Assembly (NCBI GenBank): GCA_027039465.1
Contig: JALWEA010000384.1
Coordinates: 1-9,700, forward strand
Length of the DNA: 9,700 bases
Direction: 5' to 3'
Source: Calditrichia bacterium
GTDB lineage: Bacteria; Calditrichota; Calditrichia; Calditrichales; Calditrichaceae
The notes beneath the pieces were generated by a model. That model was given only the letters and a program-made list of their open reading frames with translations. It ran no database searches and was not told the DNA's origin. Within the stretch, counting starts at the first letter, position 1; the number at the start of each line of letters is the position of its first letter. The position numbers and the translations under genes are program-made. Shown piece after piece: positions 1-6,436 of this stretch.

Positions 1-66
1 TATTAGTGTGCCAAAGGTTATTCTTTTTACCATAGCTCCATCGCCTGTTAATTTAACTTGTCTCAT
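1..66 (-). CDS. Possible downstream gene, N-terminal 22 codons only (runs off left edge)
   Basis: An ATG at 66-64 opens a minus-strand frame that stays open for 22 codons to the window edge (reads MRQVKLTGDGAMVKRITFGTLI in two parts: MRQVKLTGDGA then MVKRITFGTLI). It overlaps the last 14 bases of the Mur ligase gene in another frame, an arrangement typical of translationally coupled operon genes. A second in-frame ATG at codon 12 would give a start with basic residues followed by hydrophobic ones, like the beginning of a membrane or exported protein. Nothing in so few residues identifies a family. It could be a chance open frame; the support is the overlap and the same strand. Confidence 0.35.
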   Translation of the reverse strand, partial: MRQVKLTGDGAMVKRITFGTLI

Positions 67-1207
67 TTCTTTTCTTAAGATAAGACAAGATGCGATGCAT
101 GGCAACATTTCCCAAACCTTTAACGGCAACAGTGCTGTTTTCCTGCAAATTTTGTTCAAGAACCCGAACAACTTCATTAACGGTATTAACGGAAAACATC
201 AATTTTTTATCGGATTTAATCATATTAAATCCCTGACCGATGAATTTGGCATATTCACCGACCGTAATCAGCACGTCAATCGGTAAGGCTGATAAAAAAT
301 ATCCCATATTCAAATGTTGTTGTTCCACATTAATGCCCGTATCGGCCATATCTCCGACAATAAGTACCAGTTGTTCGGAATAAGGAGCGAAGGTCGTCAG
401 CACTCTTGCGGCTTTGCTCAGGGAACGAGGCGTACCGATGTAACTTTCGTCGATAACATAATGGCTCCCGATACGCATGACGCGCCCGCGTCCAGGCGGC
501 ATGGTAAAGCGGGTTTGCAAAATTTCCACAATTTCATCCAGTGTAAAACCTAAGTGAAATACACAAGCGACGGCCGCTAAAAAATTATACAAATCCTGAA
601 TACTGTAAATCGGCAGTTGAAGCTGAAATTTTTTATTTAAACGAAACTGCATGCCTAGCGGGCCGGCCTGTTCGATATCGCAGGCAAAGAAATCGGCATG
701 CTGGTTTAAACCGAAAAAAATGATCTGTCGCGTGTTTAAACTTTTTGCGATATTGAAACTGAGTTCATCGTCCTTATTCAGGATAGCAATGCCATCCTGC
801 TCCAAATATTTTAGGAGAGATGTTTTTTCCAAGGCAACTTTGAGCATGCGGTCCAAATAGTTTAAATGAGCGTCGCCCAAATTGGTCACAATCCCGATAT
901 TCGGACGAATCAGATGGAAGAGATCCACGAAATGCTTGCCGCGCAGATAATCCAATTCAAACAGCGCGTAATCATATTCCATGGATAGTTTTTTCAGCGT
1001 ACGAAGATTATTACGAACATCGCCGCTGCCGTTGTGGTGACGCAAGACTTTACCTCTTGAAGCAAGAATGGCTTCGATCATGGTTAGCGTCGTTGTTTTG
1101 CCCAAGTTTCCCGTTATCCCGATAACAGGATTGGTGTAAGCTTCCCGTATGGCATGCAGATGTTTTTTCTCAATAACCGGCATGGTAACAAATGTATTCT
1201 CGAACAA
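53..1207 (-). CDS. MurF-like Mur ligase lacking the N-terminal UDP-substrate domain
   Basis: An ATP-dependent ligase of the Mur family, 384 aa. The central ATPase domain has the P-loop TGNLGKTTT at residues 32-40, Glu84 where MurF carries its EMG glutamate, VTNLGDAHL at 108-115 (compare TNxGxAHLE) and NKDD at 144-147. The C-terminal domain follows PGRGRV (238-243) and has DESYIGTPRS (253-262) where MurF has DxYNANPxS, GDMADTG (285-291) and VKGLGN (362-367). MurF is usually about 450 aa; here the protein begins about 30 residues before the P-loop, so the N-terminal domain that holds the UDP-sugar is missing. The start is TTG at 1207, preceded by a strong Shine-Dalgarno; an in-frame TAA at 1235-1237 rules out a longer form. 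An ATG at codon 9 (1183) is the alternative. The fold assignment is firm. The substrate is not: it may be an amino-acid or peptide ligation to something other than UDP-MurNAc, as in other short Mur-type ligases. The end overlaps a possible next gene. Confidence 0.9.
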   Translation of the reverse strand: MFENTFVTMPVIEKKHLHAIREAYTNPVIGITGNLGKTTTLTMIEAILASRGKVLRHHNGSGDVRNNLRTLKKLSMEYDYALFELDYLRGKHFVDLFHLIRPNIGIVTNLGDAHLNYLDRMLKVALEKTSLLKYLEQDGIAILNKDDELSFNIAKSLNTRQIIFFGLNQHADFFACDIEQAGPLGMQFRLNKKFQLQLPIYSIQDLYNFLAAVACVFHLGFTLDEIVEILQTRFTMPPGRGRVMRIGSHYVIDESYIGTPRSLSKAARVLTTFAPYSEQLVLIVGDMADTGINVEQQHLNMGYFLSALPIDVLITVGEYAKFIGQGFNMIKSDKKLMFSVNTVNEVVRVLEQNLQENSTVAVKGLGNVAMHRILSYLKKRNETS

Positions 1208-1214
1208 CGAATGG

Positions 1215-1223
1215 CCCCCTTCT
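1215..1223 (-). promoter_or_regulatory. Ribosome binding site deciding the TTG start of the Mur ligase
   Basis: On the minus strand the bases read AGAAGGGGG, followed by a 7-nt spacer and TTG at 1207. This spacing is ideal, whereas the alternative ATG at 1183 has no purine-rich stretch at the right distance. The site therefore argues for initiation at TTG. Confidence 0.65.
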
Positions 1224-1330
1224 ATTTTGCAGAATTAACCCCATTCTTCATTACAATTCCGAAAGGCGAATCCTCAATATAAACAATTTAAGGAAAAGAA
1301 GTGAGAAAAAAATTGAGATGTAACACGTTT

Positions 1331-1367
1331 AAAATGAAAATTTTTTGACCGGAAAAATTTTCATTTT
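1331..1367. repeat. Perfect 15-bp inverted repeat with 7-nt loop, AT-rich
   Basis: The arms are 1331-1345 (AAAATGAAAATTTTT) and 1353-1367 (AAAAATTTTCATTTT), exact reverse complements around TGACCGG. It lies about 125 nt upstream of the Mur ligase start. Possible roles are an operator for a dimeric regulator or an A/U-rich bidirectional terminator. The T tracts belong to the stem itself, so a standard intrinsic terminator is not a good fit. Confidence 0.75.
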
Positions 1368-1849
1368 CAGAAGAATTCCTTCGTCCCATATCGCGCTTTC
1401 TGTTTTTACGATTTACATAATAATATCGTCAATGCGTAATGAGGCATTAGTGATCTGGTTGCTATTTTCTCAATAAAAAGCAAAATAGAAGGAGCAATTT
1501 TTCCCGCTAAAATAGCTACTTTGGTATTAGGCTTATGACTGTGATCAAAAAATAACGGGATGAATGACTTCTGTTTATTGCAAATACCTTTTTGATGCAC
1601 GGAACCATGGATGGCGCCAAAAATTAATTGGGAATTGTGAACTTGGAACTGGGGCGGCAAACGTGTCGCGGTACCGGGATGTTTCAAAATACGATTCTAT
1701 TTTAAAGAGGATTGTTAGCTTTAGACTTTAGGCCGGGGATCAAAGATAATAAAAATATCAAAAAATTAGGATGTTTATGTCCTTTAAAAGTAAATTGTAA
1801 TATTAATCATAACCCTAAAGGGCGGAAAAAATTTTGTTCTGCATTTTGT

Positions 1850-1869
1850 CCCCAGCGTAAACGCTGGGG
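1850..1869. repeat. GC-rich hairpin, 8-bp perfect stem
   Basis: CCCCAGCG (1850-1857), TAAA loop, CGCTGGGG (1862-1869). The stem is perfect and GC-rich, with no T run on either side, so it does not look like a terminator. It resembles the small REP-like palindromes that many genomes carry between genes. A shorter palindrome, CCCTAAAGGG, sits just before it at 1813-1822. Confidence 0.65.
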
Positions 1870-2016
1870 CTAACGGCGTTCGGTAGATTTGAAACATTTG
1901 CGAATTTCTTATTTACCCCATCCCCCTTTCCTACGAATCGTTCCGATGCTCGAGATTTTCATTAGGAAGGGTGCCAATTAGCTGCGGGTATTTGGTGAAT
2001 TGTTGGGTTGAAGTGA

Positions 2017-2038
2017 TTGCGTGCCCACCGGCACGCAA
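2017..2038. repeat. Hairpin with 9-bp stem, possible relic of the same repeat family
   Basis: TTGCGTGCC (2017-2025), CACC loop, GGCACGCAA (2030-2038). The flanks read GATTGC before and GCAAGAATGTGAC after. This recalls the GATTGC...CGCAATGAC ends of the large composite repeats at 2143 and 8733, with a different hairpin inside. The palindrome is visible directly; the kinship to the larger element is inference. Confidence 0.5.
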
Positions 2039-2107
2039 GAATGTGACCAAAGGTCAAGTGATTGAGACGAGACGAAAAATTTCTTACGTCCTTTGCTGCT
2101 TTGAAGG

Positions 2108-2137
2108 GGATTGCTTCGTCGCTTCGCTACTATTGAC
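2108..2137. repeat. Relic half of a GATTGCTTC...TGAC palindromic repeat
   Basis: The segment begins GGATTGCTTCGTCGCTTCG and ends TATTGAC, matching the general form of the arm at 2329-2380 in composite copy A (GGATTGCTTC...AATGACAG). No matching opposite arm is visible directly to its left. It is best read as a decayed or truncated member of the same palindromic family, lying six bases before copy A. Confidence 0.45.
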
Positions 2138-2142
2138 ATGTT

Positions 2143-2452
2143 GTGGCGCGTCCGTCCCTCGATACGATTCTGCCTGTTGATCCCCACTTTGTAAAAATAG
2201 CTCATTGTCGGCAGAATCACTCGGGAACCGGACGCGGTGGCCTGTCATTGCGAACGAGGAACGAGTGAAGCAATCCATAACACTATTTAAGCCATTTCCC
2301 AAATAACAGGCCATTGCCGCTTTGGAGAGGATTGCTTCACTCTTCCGCTCGCAGGCTCGCGGGATCGTTCGTAATGACAGCCCTTTACGATTAACGAATA
2401 TACGGATAACGCATAAGATACACGAATAACGATGCCCATTTAACCATTTAAC
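2143..2452. repeat. Composite palindromic repeat, copy A
   Basis: A non-coding, MITE-like composite repeated at 8733-9097 in the same orientation. It has four parts. First, a 33-bp left block (2143-2175) matches copy B with one mismatch. Second, a 31-bp spacer is unrelated to that of copy B. Third, a 131-bp core (2207-2337) matches copy B at 126 positions by my count, the first 92 without a break. Fourth, a tail has AATGACAG-CCTTTACGA, then degenerate ACGAATAAC and CCATTTAA units. It contains two fold-backs: 2147-2174 pairs imperfectly with 2210-2236, and 2242-2276 pairs with 2329-2380 (CTGTCATT...CAATCC against GGATTG...AATGACAG). It starts within about 30 nt of the stop codon of the FAD oxidoreductase gene, so the transcript would fold strongly. 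It carries no transposase and is probably moved in trans or amplified. The CTGTCATTGCGA...GAAGCAATCC type is known from many bacterial genomes. Confidence 0.85.
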
Positions 2453-2478
2453 TAATCAACCATTCAACTCTTACATGC

Positions 2479-3702
2479 TTAACTAAAAAACAGCTTCACA
2501 TAAAACAACGGATTGGCTAATTTGGTTTTGGGAATTTGATTGGCCATCATGCCACTAATGATTTCCCGCACATGCTGACTGTAAGCGGCTTTTTTAATGA
2601 CAAAATTCAGCAAAAAGCGGATGCGCCCTATGTGCTGCAACTTGGTACTTACGGCCAGCTCATCGCCAAGTATTTGCCACAATTCACGATCATATTTGGC
2701 CAAAAAGGCTTCGCTGAAATCATTGGCCTGTTTGGCTTCGGATGTTATTTGCGCCGCAATTTTACCGGAATACAACGCATTGCCGATACCCTCTCCGGTA
2801 AAAGGATCAATTAATCCGGCGGCATCGCCCAACAGTAAAAATCCGTTGCCGTAATTTTTGCGATGCTTACTGCCAACGGGCAAATTCCAGCCGGTCGGCT
2901 CTTCCAGCGGTTCCGCTTCGGCAAAACGATCTCTTAAAAAATCGCTTTGCAATGCATTGGCCATGGCCTGTTTTAAATTAATCTTTTTCTTTTTCATAGC
3001 CTGATGCAGCATGCCGATGCCCACATTGGCTTTGCCGTCATCGGCCGGGAAAAGCCACAAATAGCCTGGAATTACTTCATCCAGGTAATGCAATTCAATT
3101 TCATCGGTCAAACCTTTTACGTTGCGATAATATTGACGCAAGGCCACTACCCAATGTTGCGGGTCATGTTCGTACAATCCGGTCTCCCGTGCAACAACGG
3201 AATGGAAGCCGTCCGCCCCAAAGATCAACGGTGCATGTAATTCAAACGGTTTATCGTTACCGTGATCCATCCCTTTTACACCGACCACTTGTTGATTCTC
3301 AAATAACAAATGGCGGACTTCGTGCTTTTCACGCAGGTCTGCAACCTGACGGACTTTATCGGCCAAAAAGGCGTCAAACACCAGGCGACGGATAACCAGC
3401 CCAGGCGGCAACCCGTTGCGCTTATCTCCTAACAGCGGAATATTGACCATATCGTGTAAGGCATTGCCGAAGGTAATCGAACTGGCCAAAGCATGAGGCA
3501 ATCGCTGCACTTCTTCCAGCAAGTCCAAATCCTTTAAAATGGTCATGGATTTACCGGAAATGGCATCTCCGCAAATTTTATCCCGCGGAAAGACGGACTT
3601 TTCCAACACGCACACCTTCAGTCCTTGGCGGGCGGCAAATAAGGCGGCGGCGGAACCCGCCGGACCGGCACCGATAATTATCACATCAAATTGAGATTCC
3701 AT
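2479..3702 (-). CDS. Geranylgeranyl-reductase-family FAD-dependent oxidoreductase
   Basis: A 407-aa flavoprotein of the geranylgeranyl reductase family, which reduces isoprenoid or related double bonds, or in some members acts as a monooxygenase-like enzyme. Visible landmarks are the N-terminal dinucleotide-binding GAGPAG (residues 11-16) with Glu34 ending the second strand, the family signature PRDKICGD (39-46), FGADGFHS (161-168), the substrate-domain motif GYLWLFP (213-219) followed by NVGIGM, and the FAD pyrophosphate motif GDAAGLIDPFTGEGIG (292-307). Length and motif order fit a complete protein. The start ATG at 3702 has GAGGA six bases upstream. The gene begins 19 nt after the stop of the M64 peptidase gene, so the two are probably co-transcribed. 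Substrate cannot be told from sequence: quinone side chains, carotenoid-like lipids and isoprenoid lipids are all possible. Composite repeat A lies immediately 3'. Confidence 0.93.
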   Translation of the reverse strand: MESQFDVIIIGAGPAGSAAALFAARQGLKVCVLEKSVFPRDKICGDAISGKSMTILKDLDLLEEVQRLPHALASSITFGNALHDMVNIPLLGDKRNGLPPGLVIRRLVFDAFLADKVRQVADLREKHEVRHLLFENQQVVGVKGMDHGNDKPFELHAPLIFGADGFHSVVARETGLYEHDPQHWVVALRQYYRNVKGLTDEIELHYLDEVIPGYLWLFPADDGKANVGIGMLHQAMKKKKINLKQAMANALQSDFLRDRFAEAEPLEEPTGWNLPVGSKHRKNYGNGFLLLGDAAGLIDPFTGEGIGNALYSGKIAAQITSEAKQANDFSEAFLAKYDRELWQILGDELAVSTKLQHIGRIRFLLNFVIKKAAYSQHVREIISGMMANQIPKTKLANPLFYVKLFFS

Positions 3703-3721
3703 ATTCGTTCCTCAAATCGTT

Positions 3722-5185
3722 TCATTCGGTCAATTGCTTAATCACTTCTTCAATACGATGCGCGCAAACGCGGCAAAATGGTTTGTCCCCATTTTGAAAC
3801 ATCACGCAATCCAGCATGGGACGATACATCCCCTTGGAAACATATCCGGCGCCTTCAAAAGCGCCTACCTTGCCGTAGTATTTTTCGGTTTTCAAAAGGT
3901 CCTTTAAACGGGCGACCATTTTTTTCGACCATGCATCCGATTCTTTTCGTTTGGCCTCAATGATTTTCTTCGGCGCTTTGGTGCGTACCAGACGGGCAAT
4001 TTCTTCATTAAATTTTTTGCGCCCTTTTTGATATTCCACTTGCAGACTGTCGTAAAGATGTTTGCGCCAGGGCGTTGGTACGGGCACGCCCGGATCGGCC
4101 AGGTTTCTCCATTTTAATTTTTTGGGATTTAATAAGCGGGTGATATTGGGTTCCGTGGGTTCAACACCTTCGGGATAAAAATCGTCGTAAGCGGTCGTGG
4201 CCGAATAATATTCGTCCGCCAACCCGGCAAAAGAGTGACCGAACTCATGAATCATTACATTGGTGCTCCAAACATTATCGGTGGTAAAATCCATGTAAAA
4301 ATTGTAGATGCCGCCGCCTCCGTAACGTTTACTGTTAACCATGATAATCAAAGCATCGTACGGTACGGCCGAGGCCACATCGTGCAACGTGCGGTTATCT
4401 TCGGTTAATAAGTAGCGCGGCGAACCCAGGGAATTGAAGGTGCAATTTAAAAGCGTATTGCGGAAAATATTATGCGTCGGCTCGTCGCATCCGGATTCGT
4501 TTGAAGCCTTAAATACACCGTAAATATTAATTTTATCCTGATATTCGGAAAAAGGCGCTTTATTCAACAGCACTTTGCCGAAACGTTTTAAATCTTTACG
4601 AAATTTAAGACTATCTTTTTCGGTGTAACCTTCGGCGATGAAGGCGATATCCACGCATTGATGCGTAGGACCGACAATATGTTCTTTAATAACGCGAGCG
4701 CCCAAACTGCGCTTTTCATTGCTGAATGCGAACTTGCCCACCACCAATTTCTTCTCGAAAATCGGCTGTAAATTATTTTCGCGATCTCTAGAATACCATT
4801 TGACAACCACGGTTCGCCTGGGCCATGGAATCAAAACGGTCTCGTGGTAAGTGCGCATTACCCCTTGTTTAGCCGGTTCCGTGGTTTGATATTCATCGAA
4901 ATAGCTGTTGTATCCCTTAAGAAATAACAACTGTTTCCCACTGGAATCGACCACGGTAATCATATATTTACCGTTATTGAAAGGGTCAATCAATTTGCTT
5001 TTCGGCCCGGCCCAAACGGGTTGCAAATACAGGCGATCGATGGTAATGAATTCTTTGTCATGATTGCCGATGCGGTAATAATCGATGCGCAAGGTACTGT
5101 CGGCAAAAAATTTTTGGAAGGTGCTTTGCCCCCAAATAAAAAGCGGTAGCAACATCAATAAAAAAATTTTAGATTTCATACTCAT
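3722..5185 (-). CDS. Secreted M64-family zinc metallopeptidase
   Basis: A 487-aa exported peptidase of family M64 (the family named for an IgA-cleaving enzyme; most members have unknown substrates). The N-terminus is a signal peptide (MSMKSK then a hydrophobic run, ending near WGQ, residues 18-20). Residues about 25-150 are strand-rich and correspond to the M64 N-terminal beta domain. The catalytic region has HEFGH at 313-317 (His313 and His317 zinc ligands, Glu314 catalytic) followed by the family hallmark GLADEYY (321-327), whose Asp324 is the likely third ligand. A Lys/Glu-rich helical segment covers about 375-435. Cysteines at 233, 248, 460, 471 and 474 could form disulfides in the periplasm or outside. 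The start at 5185 has AGGGAAG just upstream; the ATG at codon 3 is an alternative. It is followed after 19 nt by the FAD oxidoreductase and preceded by a 184-nt gap, which probably holds its own promoter. No C-terminal sorting domain is seen. Confidence 0.93.
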   Translation of the reverse strand: MSMKSKIFLLMLLPLFIWGQSTFQKFFADSTLRIDYYRIGNHDKEFITIDRLYLQPVWAGPKSKLIDPFNNGKYMITVVDSSGKQLLFLKGYNSYFDEYQTTEPAKQGVMRTYHETVLIPWPRRTVVVKWYSRDRENNLQPIFEKKLVVGKFAFSNEKRSLGARVIKEHIVGPTHQCVDIAFIAEGYTEKDSLKFRKDLKRFGKVLLNKAPFSEYQDKINIYGVFKASNESGCDEPTHNIFRNTLLNCTFNSLGSPRYLLTEDNRTLHDVASAVPYDALIIMVNSKRYGGGGIYNFYMDFTTDNVWSTNVMIHEFGHSFAGLADEYYSATTAYDDFYPEGVEPTEPNITRLLNPKKLKWRNLADPGVPVPTPWRKHLYDSLQVEYQKGRKKFNEEIARLVRTKAPKKIIEAKRKESDAWSKKMVARLKDLLKTEKYYGKVGAFEGAGYVSKGMYRPMLDCVMFQNGDKPFCRVCAHRIEEVIKQLTE

Positions 5186-5279
5186 TGACTTCCCTGCCTT
5201 TGGTTAAAAATGAAATTTCAGAAAATAATGGATTGTATGCAAGGCGGGTGTTCAATAATTAAAAACAAAACGTCACGCC

Positions 5280-5298
5280 TAAATTATGCGATAATTTA
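5280..5298. repeat. AT-rich hairpin between lipoprotein and peptidase genes
   Basis: TAAATTAT, GCG loop, ATAATTTA: a perfect 8-bp stem about 70 nt after the lipoprotein stop. On the minus strand a TTTTGTTTTT stretch follows some ten bases later, too far for a textbook terminator. It may be a weak terminator or an operator for the peptidase gene, whose start lies about 95 nt further on. Confidence 0.35.
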
Positions 5299-5369
5299 TA
5301 AATGAAGGATTAGCAGGGCTAAATAACGGTTATAGTATCAGTGACATTTTTTAACTTTTAATTCCTAAT

Positions 5370-6422
5370 CTAATCACTGTTTACATCTTTTTGATTTTTG
5401 GATTCAAACCAGCGCTTGGCAATAAATAAAATCCGCCCGTCCGGCAAAAAGGACGGCGCCCAGCCAAGGCCCAAATCCTTAATTTCTTTTGTTTTAATGT
5501 TAATCAGTTTAATGTGTGAATTGTAAGGCGGACTGGTAGTCAGCGCAGTCAGAGAGCCATCCGGCGAAAAATTAAAACAAAGCGGCGTATCCATATCATC
5601 ATTTAATCGATCGCTGAAATCGGCTAAAATTTTACCTGTTGAGTCGAATACAAATAACTTACCGTAAGGAGCGATGGCAATATTTCCATTCGATAAAACC
5701 ACAATCGGACTAGCCGAAGGATTCACTTGATAAATCAATTTATTATTACTGCCGTCACGATTAATCCTATAAAGGCCTGAAAGAGACTTGGAACCGGGAA
5801 CGAAATAGTAAATCCGCGTGGCGTTTCGATTAAAGGTCGGTACAGAAAATTGACTGTTTTTAACTGCACCTGATGTATTATCAATAAGTTTTGTTAATTG
5901 ATCGGCGTTTTCGTCAAGCAGCATAATTGCCGCGTAATGATTTTTTGTTCCTCGCCGGACAAAAACGACTTCCTGGCTAATCGGTGAAAATTGAGGGTCT
6001 GTGTCATAGTAGCTGGTATCTTCGGTGAGATTTACCAATTGTGATCCGTCTGTCGCTTGCTTTAGAATATTTCCGCTAACGGAATAGACGATATAGTTCC
6101 CATCCGAAGAAACCGAACAGCGAGAGATTCCGGCCGATGTATTCTTTAAAGTAATCGCATTTTCGCCGTTGGCATCCATAACTTTGATGGTATTGTAATT
6201 CATTTCCAAAATTTTCAACGCACCGTCCCGATAAAAGCCTTTTAAGCATTCGCTTGAGGTATGATAATCCGAAGCTTGATGCAAGTATTGAACATTTTGC
6301 CCGTGTGCATCCATCACGGCTATCCAATGCTCGGCCCAATGGTAAATTTTTGATTCCGAGGGCAAATCACACGAAATGACAATAAATAAAATAAGCAAAA
6401 GAAAATATTTTAAATAGTACAT
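5370..6422 (-). CDS. PD40/TolB-like beta-propeller lipoprotein
   Basis: A 350-aa lipoprotein. The N-terminal hydrophobic segment ends in the lipobox IVIS-C with the lipid-bearing Cys18, so the mature protein is membrane-anchored on the outside of the inner membrane or in the outer membrane. The rest is a WD40-like (PD40) propeller. Blade motifs include a twice-used unit IxVMDAxGxN (residues 34-43 and 79-88), SSDGNYIVYS (105-114), DPQFSPISQEVVFVRRG (142-158), FSPDGSLTA (285-293) and PSFLPDGRILFIAKR (323-337), consistent with about six blades. Such propellers usually bind protein or peptidoglycan partners; no catalytic site is expected. It follows the nuclease-like barrel protein by 12 nt with a perfect ribosome binding site, so the pair is very likely one operon and perhaps one complex. 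Asp at +2 after the cysteine means inner-membrane retention in Enterobacteria, but that rule may not hold here. No specific partner is known. Confidence 0.85.
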   Translation of the reverse strand: MYYLKYFLLLILFIVISCDLPSESKIYHWAEHWIAVMDAHGQNVQYLHQASDYHTSSECLKGFYRDGALKILEMNYNTIKVMDANGENAITLKNTSAGISRCSVSSDGNYIVYSVSGNILKQATDGSQLVNLTEDTSYYDTDPQFSPISQEVVFVRRGTKNHYAAIMLLDENADQLTKLIDNTSGAVKNSQFSVPTFNRNATRIYYFVPGSKSLSGLYRINRDGSNNKLIYQVNPSASPIVVLSNGNIAIAPYGKLFVFDSTGKILADFSDRLNDDMDTPLCFNFSPDGSLTALTTSPPYNSHIKLINIKTKEIKDLGLGWAPSFLPDGRILFIAKRWFESKNQKDVNSD

Positions 6423-6429
6423 GTTTCCG

Positions 6430-6436
6430 CCTCCTT
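6430..6436 (-). promoter_or_regulatory. Strong ribosome binding site of the propeller lipoprotein, overlapping the upstream stop
   Basis: Minus strand AAGGAGG with a 7-nt spacer to ATG at 6422. Its first two bases are the last two of the TAA stop of the preceding gene (6435-6437), so ribosomes ending on the nuclease-like gene sit on the start region of the lipoprotein gene. Translational coupling is likely. Confidence 0.75.

Larger units (their letters stand above)
1208..2478. other. 1.27-kb non-coding stretch with scattered palindromes
   Basis: I find no convincing gene here. The longest frames either show no recognisable protein character (minus strand, 1406-1687) or fall in repeats (1971-2314, both strands). 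The stretch holds, from left to right: the 5' leader of the Mur ligase gene, a 15-bp inverted repeat (1331-1367), a GC-rich hairpin (1850-1869), another hairpin (2017-2038), a half-repeat relic (2108-2137) and composite repeat copy A (2143-2452). The part from about 1380 to 1800 is AT-rich and looks like unconstrained spacer. A promoter for the Mur ligase must lie within it, but I see no pair of boxes good enough to call. Confidence 0.7.

Noticed and set aside
1276..1281. TATATT box upstream of the Mur ligase gene
   Set aside because: No acceptable -35 hexamer at a normal distance, and such hexamers are frequent in AT-rich sequence.
1406..1687. Minus-strand frame of 93 codons in the non-coding stretch
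   Set aside because: No plausible ribosome binding site, no recognisable domain and low-complexity, spacer-like base composition; I treat it as a chance frame.
1971..2314. Three overlapping short frames (both strands) around composite copy A
   Set aside because: They are translations of the palindromic repeat itself, which also occurs at 8733-9097 without keeping equivalent frames.
2143..2452. CRISPR-like array
   Set aside because: Only two distant copies, palindromic, with no regular short spacers and no cas genes.
3778..3963. Plus-strand frames opposite the M64 and other genes
   Set aside because: They are antisense shadows of well-supported minus-strand genes and show no protein features of their own.
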